Below, piece after piece: positions 25,236-34,398 of a DNA stretch of 64,000 nucleotides (position 1 is the stretch's first letter; each line of letters begins with the position of its first letter). Source of the DNA: JADKAV01 sp963818505. GTDB taxonomy: Bacteria > Actinomycetota > Actinomycetes > S36-B12 > UBA10799. The stretch lies in NCBI GenBank assembly GCA_963818505.1, contig CAWFSJ010000005.1:1116001-1180000 (forward strand), in the 5' to 3' direction. Position numbers and translations under genes: made by a program. The notes beneath the pieces were generated by a model. It had not been told where the DNA came from and did not search any database. It worked only from the letters and a program-made list of their open reading frames with translations.

Positions 25236-25295
25236 TCCACCGTCGCAGGGGTGGTGAACCCCCGCAATCGCGCGGCGGGGATTAGCGTCGTTCCC

Positions 25296-26168
25296 ATGGA
25301 GATCCTGCGCACCCCCGAAGACCGCTTTGCCAACCTTCCCAGCTTCGGTTGGGAGCCCAAGTACGTGGAAATCGATGGCCTGCGCATGGCCTACATCGAC
25401 GAGGGTGAAGGTGAGGTGGTCCTGTGCCTGCATGGGGAGCCGACGTTCAGTTACCTGTACCGCAAGATGATCCCGGTGTTCCTCGAAGCAGGCATGCGGG
25501 TGGTGGCCCCCGACTGGTTCGGTTTCGGCCGCAGCGACAAACCGGTCGATGACGCCGACTACACCTGGGACTTCCACTACTCCTCGATGCTGCGGTTCGT
25601 GGACATGCTGGACCTGCAACGGGTGACGCTGGTGGTCCAGGACTGGGGCGGGCTGCTCGGTTTGACCCTGCCGGTGAGCCATCCGGATCTGGTGGCGCGG
25701 CTGCTGATCATGAACACCGGCTTGGGTGTCGGAACCACCCCGGGCAAGGGTTTCCTGGCCTGGCGGGACTATGTGGCGAACACGCCGGATTTCAACGTCG
25801 GGGAGTTGATGGCGCGCTCGGAGCCGAGCTTGACACCCGCAGAGGTCGCTGCCTACGACGCACCCTTCCCGGACGCGCGTTACAAGGCCGGGGTCCGGCG
25901 CTTCCCGGCGCTTGTGCCGACCACTGAGGACGCCGATGGTGTGGAGGTCTCCCGGGCCGCGGCGATGTGGTGGGCCACGCAGTTCGAGGGTCAGTCCTTC
26001 ATGGCCGTGGGCACACTGGACCCGGTGCTCGGGCCGAAGGTGATGGAACGGATGCGCCAAGTGATCAAGGGTTGCCCGGAGCCGATGCTGCTGGAGGCCG
26101 GTCACTTCGTGCAGGAACACGGCGAGCCCGTCGCCCGGGCCGCGCTTGAGTCGTGGGGGATGGCCTGA
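25296..26168 (+). CDS. Haloalkane dehalogenase-like alpha/beta hydrolase (DhlA branch)
   Basis: 290 aa, full length. Strong similarity of pattern to Xanthobacter DhlA: oxyanion HGEPTFSYLYRKM (46-58), FGFGRSDKPVDDADYT, nucleophile Asp116 followed by Trp117 in VVQDWGG, acid Asp242 (GTLDPV) and base His270 (AGHFVQEHGE). A haloalkane dehalogenase hydrolyses a carbon-halogen bond through an Asp-ester intermediate; the Trp after the nucleophile is one of two halide ligands, and whether the second is present cannot be settled here. An epoxide hydrolase role is less likely. It is divergent from the MpaB-like gene. Confidence 0.85.
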   Translation: MEILRTPEDRFANLPSFGWEPKYVEIDGLRMAYIDEGEGEVVLCLHGEPTFSYLYRKMIPVFLEAGMRVVAPDWFGFGRSDKPVDDADYTWDFHYSSMLRFVDMLDLQRVTLVVQDWGGLLGLTLPVSHPDLVARLLIMNTGLGVGTTPGKGFLAWRDYVANTPDFNVGELMARSEPSLTPAEVAAYDAPFPDARYKAGVRRFPALVPTTEDADGVEVSRAAAMWWATQFEGQSFMAVGTLDPVLGPKVMERMRQVIKGCPEPMLLEAGHFVQEHGEPVARAALESWGMA

Positions 26169-26215
26169 CGGCGTCGGTTCTTGCTTCGCGACAGCCGGGG
26201 GGTTGGGGCCGGGCT

Positions 26216-26671
26216 TCACGCCCGGAACATCGTCTCCGTGGCTCTGGCCGGGCGCCACAACCTGATGCGCAGACGGGGTGGCGTCTCGTCGGTCAGCCCG
26301 GTGAACACCGCCGAGGTCAGCTCGATTCGGAAGCGCAGGCTGCCCGGCGGGTAGCCATCTGGCGACGCAACCTGGACCGCAACGCCGGACATCTTGGCCT
26401 CACCGGCCCATTCGGTCGGCGAGACGGGGTCGCGCGTCGGGCTGTGGATCGCAACCCGCGGATCGCGCAGCATGTCCACCGCTTTGCGCGCGTCCGCAGG
26501 CGTGCCGATGAAGACCTGCCCGTCGGCGAACTCCACCTCCGTGCCGCTGATCCGCGGTGCCCCGTCAGCGCGCAGAGTCGCAATCGTGGCGTGTTTGGCC
26601 ACCGCGAACGCGGCCCGCACATCGGCGGCCAGCTCCGGGTCCTCAGCGGCGAAGTCAGCGAACCCCGGCAT
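26216..26671 (-). CDS. Pyridoxamine 5'-phosphate oxidase family protein
   Basis: 151 aa split-barrel flavin-binding protein (AFAVAKHATIATLRADGAPRISGTEVEF, then IHSPTRDP). It probably binds FMN or F420 and acts on an unknown substrate. The start overlaps the stop region of the upstream WS/DGAT gene by 17 bp, which suggests co-transcription on the minus strand. Confidence 0.82.
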   Translation of the reverse strand: MPGFADFAAEDPELAADVRAAFAVAKHATIATLRADGAPRISGTEVEFADGQVFIGTPADARKAVDMLRDPRVAIHSPTRDPVSPTEWAGEAKMSGVAVQVASPDGYPPGSLRFRIELTSAVFTGLTDETPPRLRIRLWRPARATETMFRA

Positions 26672-28052
26672 CGAGCACCTCGGCCTTGAGATCTTCGATC
26701 GACTCCAAGAAGAATTCCAGGATCCGTTCGGGGTCGTCCGTGATCCCCGCGTCGCTGTGTACCGAGAAGTTGAGCTCGCCGTTGAGCGTGAAGATCCCGA
26801 AGGAGAGGTTCATGTTGCCGCTCAGCCCGCCCATTCCCCACATGCCCAGGACCTTGCCGCCGGCGACGTAGATCTCGTGGCGCGGGCCTGGGACGTTCGT
26901 GGTGACACCGATCGAGTGGTCCTGGTTGATCTTGTGGATCACCTGCGCGACGTCGGGTGTCGCCAGAGCCACCGCCGACACCAGGCCGAACGAGACCACG
27001 GGCATCTGGGATGCCTTGATGTCGTCAAGACGGCGCTTGATCTCGTGCAGCTGCTCGACGGGGTCCTCGATCGACACGGGCAGTAGCACAGGCACCACGC
27101 CGAACCGATTGCCCAGTGTGCGCGGAAGTGGTGCACCAGGTCGTCGCAGGCTCACGGGCACGGCGGTGAAGAGATCGTCGACAGTCAGGTCGTCCTTCTC
27201 GGTCAAGTATTTGCGCAGGGCGTTCGTCAGCACCGCCAGTAGTACGTCGTTGATGGTCGCACCCAGCGCACGCCCGATGTCCTTGATCGGTTCTAGCGGG
27301 ATCGGGTCGATCCAGTCGACCAACTTGGTTCCGGTGACTGAGCCGTGCAGGACGGTCTTGCCCGGGCGCGGGGAGAAGAGGAACTCCATGGCGTTCTTGG
27401 ACGCCTCGGCGGTGTCCGCGGCGGTCTCACTGCCGAACTCGACGAATCGCTTCGGGTACAGCGCGATCTCCAGTGCGTCGGAGGGGTTGCGGGCGACGTC
27501 GACCACCGGGGCCGCGACCTTGGCCACGATGTCCCGCTTGCGGGTGCGCTGCTTGTCCACGGTCTCGGGTCGCTCCAGCGTCCCGTGGTCGTCGCACAAA
27601 GACAGAACGAGCCTGACCAGAGCCCAGCCGTCGGCGATGCTGTGCTGGATGCGGCCGTGGATGGCTGTCGTGTTGCCGTCGTAGCCCTGGATCACGAACA
27701 TCTTCCAAAGCGGCCGCTCGCGGTCCAGAAGTTCCCCACGCTGTGTGGAGACCAGCGCGGCGAGTTGCTCGTGGGTTCCGGGCTCCGGCAGTTGCAGAAC
27801 CTCCACGTGGTTGGCGATGTCGAAGTCCGGATCGTCCTGCCAGTGCGGCATCATCAACGGGTTGCGGGACTTGCGAATCCGCTGGCTGAATGTGGGGTAC
27901 TTGTCGACGAGTCGTTCCTGCACGAGGTCGATGTAGTCCTGCGGATCGATTTCGCGATCCAGCCACATCAGCGCCGAGACGGTCTGGTTGTTCTTGTCCC
28001 ACTCGCTGTAGAGCCAAGCTGCATCGGCGGGGGAAAGTCTGCGTTCGCTCAC
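26655..28052 (-). CDS. WS/DGAT-type O-acyltransferase (wax ester/triacylglycerol synthase family)
   Basis: 465 aa from GTG 28052 (SERRLSPADAAWLYSEWD), the usual length. The family active site HHxxxDG appears as QHSIADG (Gln136-His137-...-Asp141): the catalytic second His is kept and the first replaced by Gln. Other signatures are ERPLWKMFV, NDVLLAVLTNALRKYL, GNRFGVVPVLLP, and TNVPGPRHEIYVAG with LSFGIFTLNGELNFSVHSD at the C terminus. It should transfer acyl-CoA to alcohols or diacylglycerol at the membrane for storage lipid, as in mycobacteria and related actinobacteria. The open frame extends to 28856 but only opposite the PIG-L gene. Confidence 0.92.
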   Translation of the reverse strand: MSERRLSPADAAWLYSEWDKNNQTVSALMWLDREIDPQDYIDLVQERLVDKYPTFSQRIRKSRNPLMMPHWQDDPDFDIANHVEVLQLPEPGTHEQLAALVSTQRGELLDRERPLWKMFVIQGYDGNTTAIHGRIQHSIADGWALVRLVLSLCDDHGTLERPETVDKQRTRKRDIVAKVAAPVVDVARNPSDALEIALYPKRFVEFGSETAADTAEASKNAMEFLFSPRPGKTVLHGSVTGTKLVDWIDPIPLEPIKDIGRALGATINDVLLAVLTNALRKYLTEKDDLTVDDLFTAVPVSLRRPGAPLPRTLGNRFGVVPVLLPVSIEDPVEQLHEIKRRLDDIKASQMPVVSFGLVSAVALATPDVAQVIHKINQDHSIGVTTNVPGPRHEIYVAGGKVLGMWGMGGLSGNMNLSFGIFTLNGELNFSVHSDAGITDDPERILEFFLESIEDLKAEVLDAGVR

Positions 28053-28142
28053 GGCGAGAGTGTAGGCCGCGCTCGGTGACGGCGGCAGGTCGAGCGGGCG
28101 CGGGTCATGCCAAACGGGTGTCATCCGGCGATACTCGAGGGC

Positions 28143-28922
28143 ATGCGGCGGACCCTGGCCTTGGTGGTGGCGCACCCCGACGACGACGCGTACGGCGTTG
28201 CCGGAACGGTCGCACTGCATGCCGACGATCCCGACTTCCGCTACGTGCTCATCCACGCCACTGACGGTGGCGGCGGAGAGGTTGCGCCGGGTGTCGGGGT
28301 GGGACCGGCCGGTCTGGGGGAGCAAAGGCGGCGGGAGGACGAGCGGGCCTGGCAAGCACTGGGCCGTGTGCCCGATCGCCATGTGTGGCTGGGTTACGAG
28401 GACGGTTCGCTGGCTGAGGTTGGTGTGCCCGCGTTGACCCGCGACGTTGTCGAGATCCTCGCGCAGGAGCGCCCGGATGTCGTCGGGACGTTCGGGCCGG
28501 ACGGCATGACCGGGCACCCCGATCACATCGCGATCGGTGCGGCCACCGACGCCGCATTCCACCAGCTGCGCGCGACCGGGCCGGGCTTTCGGAGGTTGGT
28601 CCACGGCGCGATGCCGGAGTCGGTCTTCCAGAGATGGAACGCCCGGCGGGTACGCGACGGTCTGCCCGCGTGGGACCCCACCCGCGTCTACGACCTGCGT
28701 GGTGTCCCCGACGACCAGATCGGCTTGGTGGTGGACGCCTCGTCGGTGGCCGCCCGGATCGTGGCCGGTTTGCGCGAGCATCGAACTCAGGCTCACGTCA
28801 TCGGCCGGCTGGGCCGCACAGACGAGCAGTGGCACCGCTCGGTGAGTCAGGAACACTACGTCGTGGCCTGGCCGCCGGGGGAGACCGGGCTCACGGGTTT
28901 GTTCGACGGGTTGGAGTACTGA
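28143..28922 (+). CDS. PIG-L family N-acetylglucosamine deacetylase-like protein
   Basis: 259 aa from ATG 28143 (MRRTLALVVAHPDDDAYG). Zinc ligands are in AHPDD (His11, Asp14) and GHPDHIAIG. This family includes MshB and Mca of mycothiol metabolism and LPS/teichoic deacetylases; the sequence does not place it firmly in MshB. It could deacetylate GlcNAc-inositol or another amide. It is divergent from WS/DGAT and about 46 bp before the MoxR gene. Confidence 0.88.
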   Translation: MRRTLALVVAHPDDDAYGVAGTVALHADDPDFRYVLIHATDGGGGEVAPGVGVGPAGLGEQRRREDERAWQALGRVPDRHVWLGYEDGSLAEVGVPALTRDVVEILAQERPDVVGTFGPDGMTGHPDHIAIGAATDAAFHQLRATGPGFRRLVHGAMPESVFQRWNARRVRDGLPAWDPTRVYDLRGVPDDQIGLVVDASSVAARIVAGLREHRTQAHVIGRLGRTDEQWHRSVSQEHYVVAWPPGETGLTGLFDGLEY

Positions 28923-28968
28923 ACTGGTTGATGAAGGTGGTGCCCAAGCAGTTCCGTACGCTCAGGGT

Positions 28969-29784
28969 GTGGAGTTCTCCGGCACCGACGCCTACTTGAC
29001 CAATCCCGCCCTCGAAGCCGCTGTGCGCTGCGCGCTCGTGCTGGAGAAGCCGCTGCTTGTGCGCGGCGAACCCGGTACCGGAAAGACCCTGCTGGCCGAA
29101 GCCGTGGCGCAGGCACTCGGCATGCCCTTGATCACCTGGAACGTCAAGAGCACAACGCGGGCGCAGGAGGGGCTATACCACTACGACACGGTGCAGCGGC
29201 TGTACGACTCCCGCTTCGGCGACCACGACGTGCGCGACATCCGCGAGTACATCCACATGGGTGCGCTGGGCCGGGCGTTCCAATCGCCGGAGCGCGTGGT
29301 GCTGCTCATCGACGAGATCGACAAGGCCGACATCGAGTTCCCCAACGACCTGCTGCACGAACTGGACCGCATGGCCTTCACCGTCAGTGAGACCGGCGAC
29401 GAGGTGTCCGCCGCCCACCGCCCTGTTGTCATCATCACCAGCAACGCGGAGAAGGAACTGCCCGACGCGTTCCTGCGCCGCTGCATCTTCCACTACATCG
29501 ACTTCCCCGACCGCGAGCTCATGGCACGCATCGTCGGCGTCCACCACCCGGGCCTGGATCATCAATTGCTGGAACAGGCGCTCAGCGCGTTCTTCGCGGT
29601 TCGGGGCATGGACCGGATCCGCAAACCACCGAGCACCAGCGAGCTTGTCGACTGGATCGCGATGCTGCAGACAACTGGTGTGACCGAGGTCGCCCTGGGT
29701 GACCAAATGCCGTTCCTGGGCACGTTACTGAAGAAGGAGCAGGACCTCGACGCCTTCCAGAACCGGTCGACCCGGCGGTTCTGA
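28969..29784 (+). CDS. MoxR-family AAA+ ATPase
   Basis: 271 aa from GTG 28969. Walker A GEPGTGKT (33-40), Walker B VVLLIDEIDKAD, sensor 1 VIITSNAEKELPDAFLRRC and the MoxR FRVLATQNP-type region replaced by VVIITSN. MoxR ATPases act as chaperones that insert cofactors or activate complexes together with VWA proteins. The stop TGA overlaps the first base of the next gene's ATG, so this is an obligate pair with the following gene. Confidence 0.93.
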   Translation: MEFSGTDAYLTNPALEAAVRCALVLEKPLLVRGEPGTGKTLLAEAVAQALGMPLITWNVKSTTRAQEGLYHYDTVQRLYDSRFGDHDVRDIREYIHMGALGRAFQSPERVVLLIDEIDKADIEFPNDLLHELDRMAFTVSETGDEVSAAHRPVVIITSNAEKELPDAFLRRCIFHYIDFPDRELMARIVGVHHPGLDHQLLEQALSAFFAVRGMDRIRKPPSTSELVDWIAMLQTTGVTEVALGDQMPFLGTLLKKEQDLDAFQNRSTRRF

Positions 29785-31010
29785 TGGCTTCCGGTGAAGA
29801 AGTGACACGTGAGGTGTCAGATCCTCACCGAAAGCCTGGGCCCTTCTTCCTCGGCTTGCTCTACCGGCTGCGCGAACAGGACGTGGCGGTCGGCCCCACC
29901 GAGGCGCTATCGCTGGCCGCCGCGCTCAAGGCCGGGGCCCATGACGACACGGTCCGCGGTTTCTATTACGCCGCCCGCGCGACGTTGATCCACCACGAAG
30001 GCCACCTGGACGCGTTCGACCGCGCGTTCCTCGCTGAGTACGGGGACCTCGACTGGGACACCTCGCTGACCGAACAACTGCGTGAGTGGCTCGACGATCA
30101 GAACGTGCGGATGTCCGAGCGCAGCGACGAGGTGCCGGACATCGCCGAGCTCATGGAGATGTTCGAGCAGCGTAAACGCGAGCAGACCGAGCGCCACGAC
30201 GGCGGACCCTATTGGATCGGTACCGGCGGCAAGTCCCCGCTGGGTCAGGGCGGGGTTGCGCAGGCCGGCTTGAGCACGGGTAGCTCAGGCGGCGGTCGCG
30301 CGGCCATCCGGATCGCCGACGCCCGCTCCTACCGGCCCTACCGGTCCGACGTCACGCTGGACATCCGGCAGATGGAGGTTGCGCTGCGGCGGTTGCGCGC
30401 GTTCGTGCGCGAGGGTGCGCAGGTCGAACTCGACATCGACGCGACCATCGACGAGACAGCACGCAACGCCGGTGAGATCGAGGTCGTCACCCGCCCGCCG
30501 AGCAAGCCCAACACGCACGTGATCCTCATGATCGATGTCGGCGGTTCGATGTTCCCCTACACACAGTTGATGAGCCAGCTCTTCAGCGCGACGAAGAAGG
30601 CGACGCATTTCAAGGAGTTGCGCACCTACTACTTCCACAACTGCGTGTACGGCAAGATCTACGGCACCGACAGGTTCACCGAGCCGACGTGGGTGCACGA
30701 CCTGTTGCGCGAATGTGGGCCGCACTACAAGCTGATCATGGTTGGGGATGCGTTCATGGCCCCGTACGAACTCGGCCAGGCCGGACCGTGGAGCGCGGCC
30801 GACAACACCCGGGTTTCCGGTCTGGAGTGGTTGCACATGCTCGACGACCATTTCCGGGATTCCTGCTGGCTCAACCCCGAGCCCCTGAGCCGCTGGACGG
30901 GCACCACGATCGAGGAGATCGGGCGGGTGTTCGACATGTTCGCGCTGACGACGGAGGGTCTGACTGAGGCGATGGCGCACCTGAATCGGGGGACGCCGCA
31001 GCGGCGCTAG
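29784..31010 (+). CDS. VWA-domain protein (CoxE/COG3825-like), MoxR partner
   Basis: 408 aa. The N-terminal helical half (GLLYRLREQDVAVGPTEALSLAAAL) leads to a Gly/Ser linker and a von Willebrand A domain starting about residue 245 (VILMIDVGGSMFPYT). The MIDAS reads DxGGS (Asp251, Ser255), usual for the CoxE-like branch. VWA/MoxR pairs mature or remodel metal-dependent enzymes. Which partner they serve here is not evident; no CODH-type operon is nearby. It overlaps the MoxR gene by 1 bp. Confidence 0.9.
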   Translation: MASGEEVTREVSDPHRKPGPFFLGLLYRLREQDVAVGPTEALSLAAALKAGAHDDTVRGFYYAARATLIHHEGHLDAFDRAFLAEYGDLDWDTSLTEQLREWLDDQNVRMSERSDEVPDIAELMEMFEQRKREQTERHDGGPYWIGTGGKSPLGQGGVAQAGLSTGSSGGGRAAIRIADARSYRPYRSDVTLDIRQMEVALRRLRAFVREGAQVELDIDATIDETARNAGEIEVVTRPPSKPNTHVILMIDVGGSMFPYTQLMSQLFSATKKATHFKELRTYYFHNCVYGKIYGTDRFTEPTWVHDLLRECGPHYKLIMVGDAFMAPYELGQAGPWSAADNTRVSGLEWLHMLDDHFRDSCWLNPEPLSRWTGTTIEEIGRVFDMFALTTEGLTEAMAHLNRGTPQRR

Positions 31011-31011
31011 G

Positions 31012-31104
31012 TTCAGCCGTTCGTGGGTTCGTGTACTGCCGGGGACCGAGACCCACGAACCGTTCAGCCAGAAGGTGGTCTATGTGAACGGGAAGCGCCG
31101 CTGA
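31012..31104 (+). pseudogene. Orphan 3' remnant of a secreted-protein C-terminal domain
   Basis: A frame with no start reads FSRSWVRVLPGTETHEPFSQ and then KVVYVNGKRR-stop at 31102-31104. It matches the last ~30 residues of the RCC1 protein (APGTATHEPFSQKVVYKRR) and of the nuclease (YEPFSQRIVYKNGKRR). No gene body precedes it: the VWA gene ends at 31010. I read it as what remains of a third gene of this type after deletion, with a small internal deletion. Confidence 0.8.
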
Positions 31105-31175
31105 CTCCCCCCGAAAGGCTGTTTTCAGGCCCTGGCCGATGACCTAGGCTAAAGCTCCTACTTGGAGGTGGCGCC

Positions 31176-32900
31176 GTGCTTGTGCGTGTGATCGTGGCCG
31201 GACTGGTCGCCCTCTTCATCAATGCCGGGCCCGCTGTGGCGGATACGAACGACAGTGACCTGTACGCCTGGGGACACAACGGGAGCGGACAGTTGGGGGA
31301 TGGGACCAACACCGCCCGCCCGGCGCCAGTCAAGGTGAACACCTCGGGAGCGCTGGCCGGCAAGCGGATCCGTTCGGTGAGCGGCGGTGGCAGTCACTCC
31401 TGCGTCATCGCGGAAGGAACCGTCTACTGCTGGGGGAGCAACGGCCAAGGCCAACTGGGTCGCTCGACCGGTGCGACAACTGAACCCGGACCGGTCGCCG
31501 GACTGCTGGAGGGGCGGACGGTGACTTCGGTCAGTGCCGGGCACCAGCACACGTGTGCCGTCGCAGACGGTCAGCTCTTCTGCTGGGGGTGGAACCTTTA
31601 CGGACAACTGGGGAGCGGGGCGCCAACGGCCTCCGCGACGCCCATCGCCGTGACGTCCGGTGCGCTGGCTAACAAGACCATCACGGGGGTGACGGCGGGC
31701 TGGGCCAACACCTGTGCCACGGATTCCGACGGGGATGCTTACTGCTGGGGCGCAGGCAGCATCATGGGTCAGCCGCAGCCGACGCTGCTGGTGGATGGCG
31801 CTGCCGGACCGGTGATGTCCTTGCGTTCGTCGGAGGAGCACGCCTGCTACGTGCAGAACGAAAGGGCCTACTGTGGCGGCAACAACGCGCAAGGGGAAGT
31901 GGGCAACGGTTCGTTCAATTTCGCCAACTGGACACCCGTGAGCACCTCCGGTGTCCTCAACGGTCGCAGCGTGACCACGGTCCGGGCGGGGAAGCGCTTC
32001 TCCTGTGCGCTGGCCGATGCAAAGCCGTTCTGCTGGGGAGACAACTACAACGGTCAGCTGGGGATCGGTGTCGCGGGGGCCCCGCCGTACAACTCGCCGG
32101 TCCCTGTCGAGGTCATACTGCCCCCCGCGATCGCTGATAAGCCGGTGACCGGGCTCACCGCCGGCGAGCAGTTCAGCTGCCTTATCGCCGAAGGGTGGCC
32201 CTACTGCTGGGGCCTTGGCAATCTTGGACAACTCGGCGACGGGACTATCGTTTCGAAGGCCAGCCCCACTGCGGTTGAGGCCACTGGTGTGTTGGCCGGT
32301 AGGCAGGCGCGGACCTTCAGCGCCGGGGCCGACCACATGCTCTTCCTCGCCCAACAGGTGCCCACGACGCCCAGGGACGTCGCGGCCTCCGTGAGTGGGA
32401 CGGAAGCGACGGTCTCCTGGCAGCCTCCGAAAGATGATGGCGGACGGGCCGTGACGGAGTACTGGGTCAGCGGCGGCGGCAGTAGCTGTGCGACCGAACA
32501 GTTGTCTTGCACGGTGTCCAGACTCGCGCCGGGCAGTGAGCACAAATTGCAGGTCGTGGCACGCAACGCGATCGGAGATTCCGCGGCCGGGACCGTGGCA
32601 GTGACGACCGCGCCGGCCCCCCAGGCGGTGGTCAAGTCCAAACAGTCGTTCGCGGCGCCGAAGAAGCTGAAAAAAAGCGGTGTGACCGTGGTCGTCAAGA
32701 AGGGGGCCAAGACCTCGGCCGGCCAACCGGTGACGACGAAGGTGAAGGCCAAGGGCATGGTGAAAGTGATCCGCCAGGGTGGCGCCGTCAAGGTCCGCAC
32801 CTTCGGCAAGAACCGGTGGCGGGTGACCGTGACCCTGACCGCGCCAGGCACAGCGACCCACGAGCCGTTCAGTCAGAAAGTGGTCTACAAGCGGCGATAG
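31176..32900 (+). CDS. Secreted RCC1-repeat protein with Fn3-like and conserved C-terminal domains
   Basis: 574 aa from GTG 31176. A signal peptide (MLVRVIVAGLVALFINAGPAVA) is followed by about seven RCC1/BLIP-II-type propeller blades (repeat core AGxxHTCA...YCWGxNxxGQLGxG) to residue ~390. A fibronectin-III-like domain (TPRDVAASVSGTEATVSWQPP) covers about 395-485. The last 80 residues form a Lys-rich domain ending in APGTATHEPFSQKVVYKRR that is shared with the ExeM-like nuclease. Likely exported and surface-associated; the ligand is unknown. Confidence 0.88.
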   Translation: MLVRVIVAGLVALFINAGPAVADTNDSDLYAWGHNGSGQLGDGTNTARPAPVKVNTSGALAGKRIRSVSGGGSHSCVIAEGTVYCWGSNGQGQLGRSTGATTEPGPVAGLLEGRTVTSVSAGHQHTCAVADGQLFCWGWNLYGQLGSGAPTASATPIAVTSGALANKTITGVTAGWANTCATDSDGDAYCWGAGSIMGQPQPTLLVDGAAGPVMSLRSSEEHACYVQNERAYCGGNNAQGEVGNGSFNFANWTPVSTSGVLNGRSVTTVRAGKRFSCALADAKPFCWGDNYNGQLGIGVAGAPPYNSPVPVEVILPPAIADKPVTGLTAGEQFSCLIAEGWPYCWGLGNLGQLGDGTIVSKASPTAVEATGVLAGRQARTFSAGADHMLFLAQQVPTTPRDVAASVSGTEATVSWQPPKDDGGRAVTEYWVSGGGSSCATEQLSCTVSRLAPGSEHKLQVVARNAIGDSAAGTVAVTTAPAPQAVVKSKQSFAAPKKLKKSGVTVVVKKGAKTSAGQPVTTKVKAKGMVKVIRQGGAVKVRTFGKNRWRVTVTLTAPGTATHEPFSQKVVYKRR

Positions 32901-32902
32901 GT

Positions 32903-33553
32903 TCAGCCCGGCACCAGGCCGTCCAGCAGCCTGCCCAGCGCCCACCGGAACTGCTTCTCCGTGACCCAGGTCGCCATCGTCGGCGCGGCCGCTGCGGACA
33001 GGGGGAATGCGCCGTAGGGCATCTCGTCGAAGCCGGCCCGGCGTTCCGCGACCCGGTCGGCCTCGGGTGCCAAGGGCGCTGTGCCCGGGGTCTCGGCGAC
33101 GTCCAGGGCGGCACTGCCCAGCAGGTGCACGATGACCGCGTAGGTGGCACGAGCCGCCTCGGCCGTGGACAACCCGGCGTCGGCGAAAGCCTTCAGCAGC
33201 CCCTCGCCGATCGCCAGTGCGACGGGACCTTGCAACGGCACGCGCATGAGCAGAGGAACAGCTCCTGGGTGCTCGAGAAGCACGACGCGGGCCGAGGCGC
33301 TGAAGCGCTCGATGCGTCGCCGCCATTGTCGTGGCGGGCCGGACAGGGCGTCGAGGTCAGCCAGCCCGAGGACCCGCTCGGCGATGGCCGCCTCGAGTGC
33401 GGCGCGATCGGAGGCGTAGGTGTAGACCGCGTTCGGATTCACGTTGAGCGCTGCCGCCAGGGACCGCACAGACAAGGCCCCCGGGCCACCCGCGTCGAGC
33501 AACCCGAGAGCCGTGTCGATGACCTGCTCCTCGTCGAACTGCCGGGGCCTCAT
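32903..33553 (-). CDS. TetR family transcriptional regulator
   Basis: 216 aa from ATG 33553. The N-terminal HTH (LLDAGGPGALSVRSLAAALNVNPNAVYTYASDRAAL read in parts) is the TetR_N domain; the C-terminal half is a TetR_C-like ligand domain. Its start overlaps the stop of the DUF4386-like gene by 4 bp, so both are transcribed together and the operator at 34240-34279 probably makes this an autoregulated pair. Confidence 0.92.
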   Translation of the reverse strand: MRPRQFDEEQVIDTALGLLDAGGPGALSVRSLAAALNVNPNAVYTYASDRAALEAAIAERVLGLADLDALSGPPRQWRRRIERFSASARVVLLEHPGAVPLLMRVPLQGPVALAIGEGLLKAFADAGLSTAEAARATYAVIVHLLGSAALDVAETPGTAPLAPEADRVAERRAGFDEMPYGAFPLSAAAAPTMATWVTEKQFRWALGRLLDGLVPG

Positions 33554-34230
33554 GCGCTGATTATGGTTGAGCGCACCAATCGACCTGCCAGCACCAGCAC
33601 CCACAGGCTCCACAGGACGTACCCGATGAAGTTGGCCAAGTCGGTGCCCGGCACGTGCCACGGGGCAAGCACGCCAACGGCGATGAGCCCGGCCGCCGCG
33701 AGTCCGACCGCGATACTGATCCGTCCACCCCGCAGATGGGGGAAGCCGACGATCACCAGCACGGTCCAGGTCGCGGTGAGGATGTAGCCGAGGGTCTCGC
33801 CGACACCTTGGCCGAGGACGGTGTGCGCCAATTCGATCTGGTCGAGGGCCTGCGCATCGCCCTGCACCGCGAGCGTTGGGACCAGCAGGAACCATCGCGA
33901 CAGACCGATCACCTGAACAGCGGCGGCTGCCACTCCCACGATCACGGACCAGCGTGCGGCCTTGGTTGAACCCAGGCGACCGAGGGCGATGGCCGCAGGA
34001 GCCAGCAGGGCGGCGCCGGCTGCCAGAACGGCGAACCATGCCATGACGGCTGCCCGGTTCTCCTGGAACAGTGCCACGAACTCGTCTGTCGGGCGAGACA
34101 GCACGTCGGGGTAGTCGAATACAGAGCCCAGGGCGATGAACGCCAGGTTGGCCAGGGTCGCCCCGCCGGCCAGGGATGCGGCTGCGATCACTTCGGGACG
34201 CCGGGTGGTGGCGGTGAGGGTGGTGGACAT
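33550..34230 (-). CDS. DUF4386-like membrane protein
   Basis: 226 aa from ATG 34230 (MSTTLTATTRRPEVIAAASL). An ATG at 34257 is in frame but lies inside the operator, so it is rejected. Six predicted membrane helices with the DUF4386 patterns FENRAAVMAWF, GLSRWFL and GETLGYIL. Function unknown. It is the first gene of a two-gene operon with its TetR regulator. Confidence 0.85.
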   Translation of the reverse strand: MSTTLTATTRRPEVIAAASLAGGATLANLAFIALGSVFDYPDVLSRPTDEFVALFQENRAAVMAWFAVLAAGAALLAPAAIALGRLGSTKAARWSVIVGVAAAAVQVIGLSRWFLLVPTLAVQGDAQALDQIELAHTVLGQGVGETLGYILTATWTVLVIVGFPHLRGGRISIAVGLAAAGLIAVGVLAPWHVPGTDLANFIGYVLWSLWVLVLAGRLVRSTIISA

Positions 34231-34239
34231 GAGTGGACC

Positions 34240-34279
34240 TTTCTGTACGGTGTACAAATAGTTGTACAGCGTACAGAAA
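34240..34279. promoter_or_regulatory. TetR operator: 40-bp inverted repeat
   Basis: Arms tttctgtacggtgtacaa and ttgtacagcgtacagaaa match at 17 of 18 positions across a 4-nt spacer (atag). Each arm is itself a near-palindrome around tgtac...gtaca, so two dimers may bind. It is 10 bp upstream of the DUF4386/TetR operon start codon. Confidence 0.85.
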
Positions 34280-34398
34280 TTCCTGTCAAGAGATCTCGTG
34301 ATGATCGACAGTGCGTCTCAACGGGCGTAGGCTGGTAAGAGGGAGGTACCCGTGGGTTCCACCCGTAGCGGGTTCCTCGCGCACGTGGGGGAGGAACC

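Noticed and set aside
31158..33326. Long open frame opposite the RCC1 gene as a real gene
   Set aside because: High-GC antisense frame without signal, domain or RBS; the rightward gene has signal peptide, propeller repeats and shared tail.
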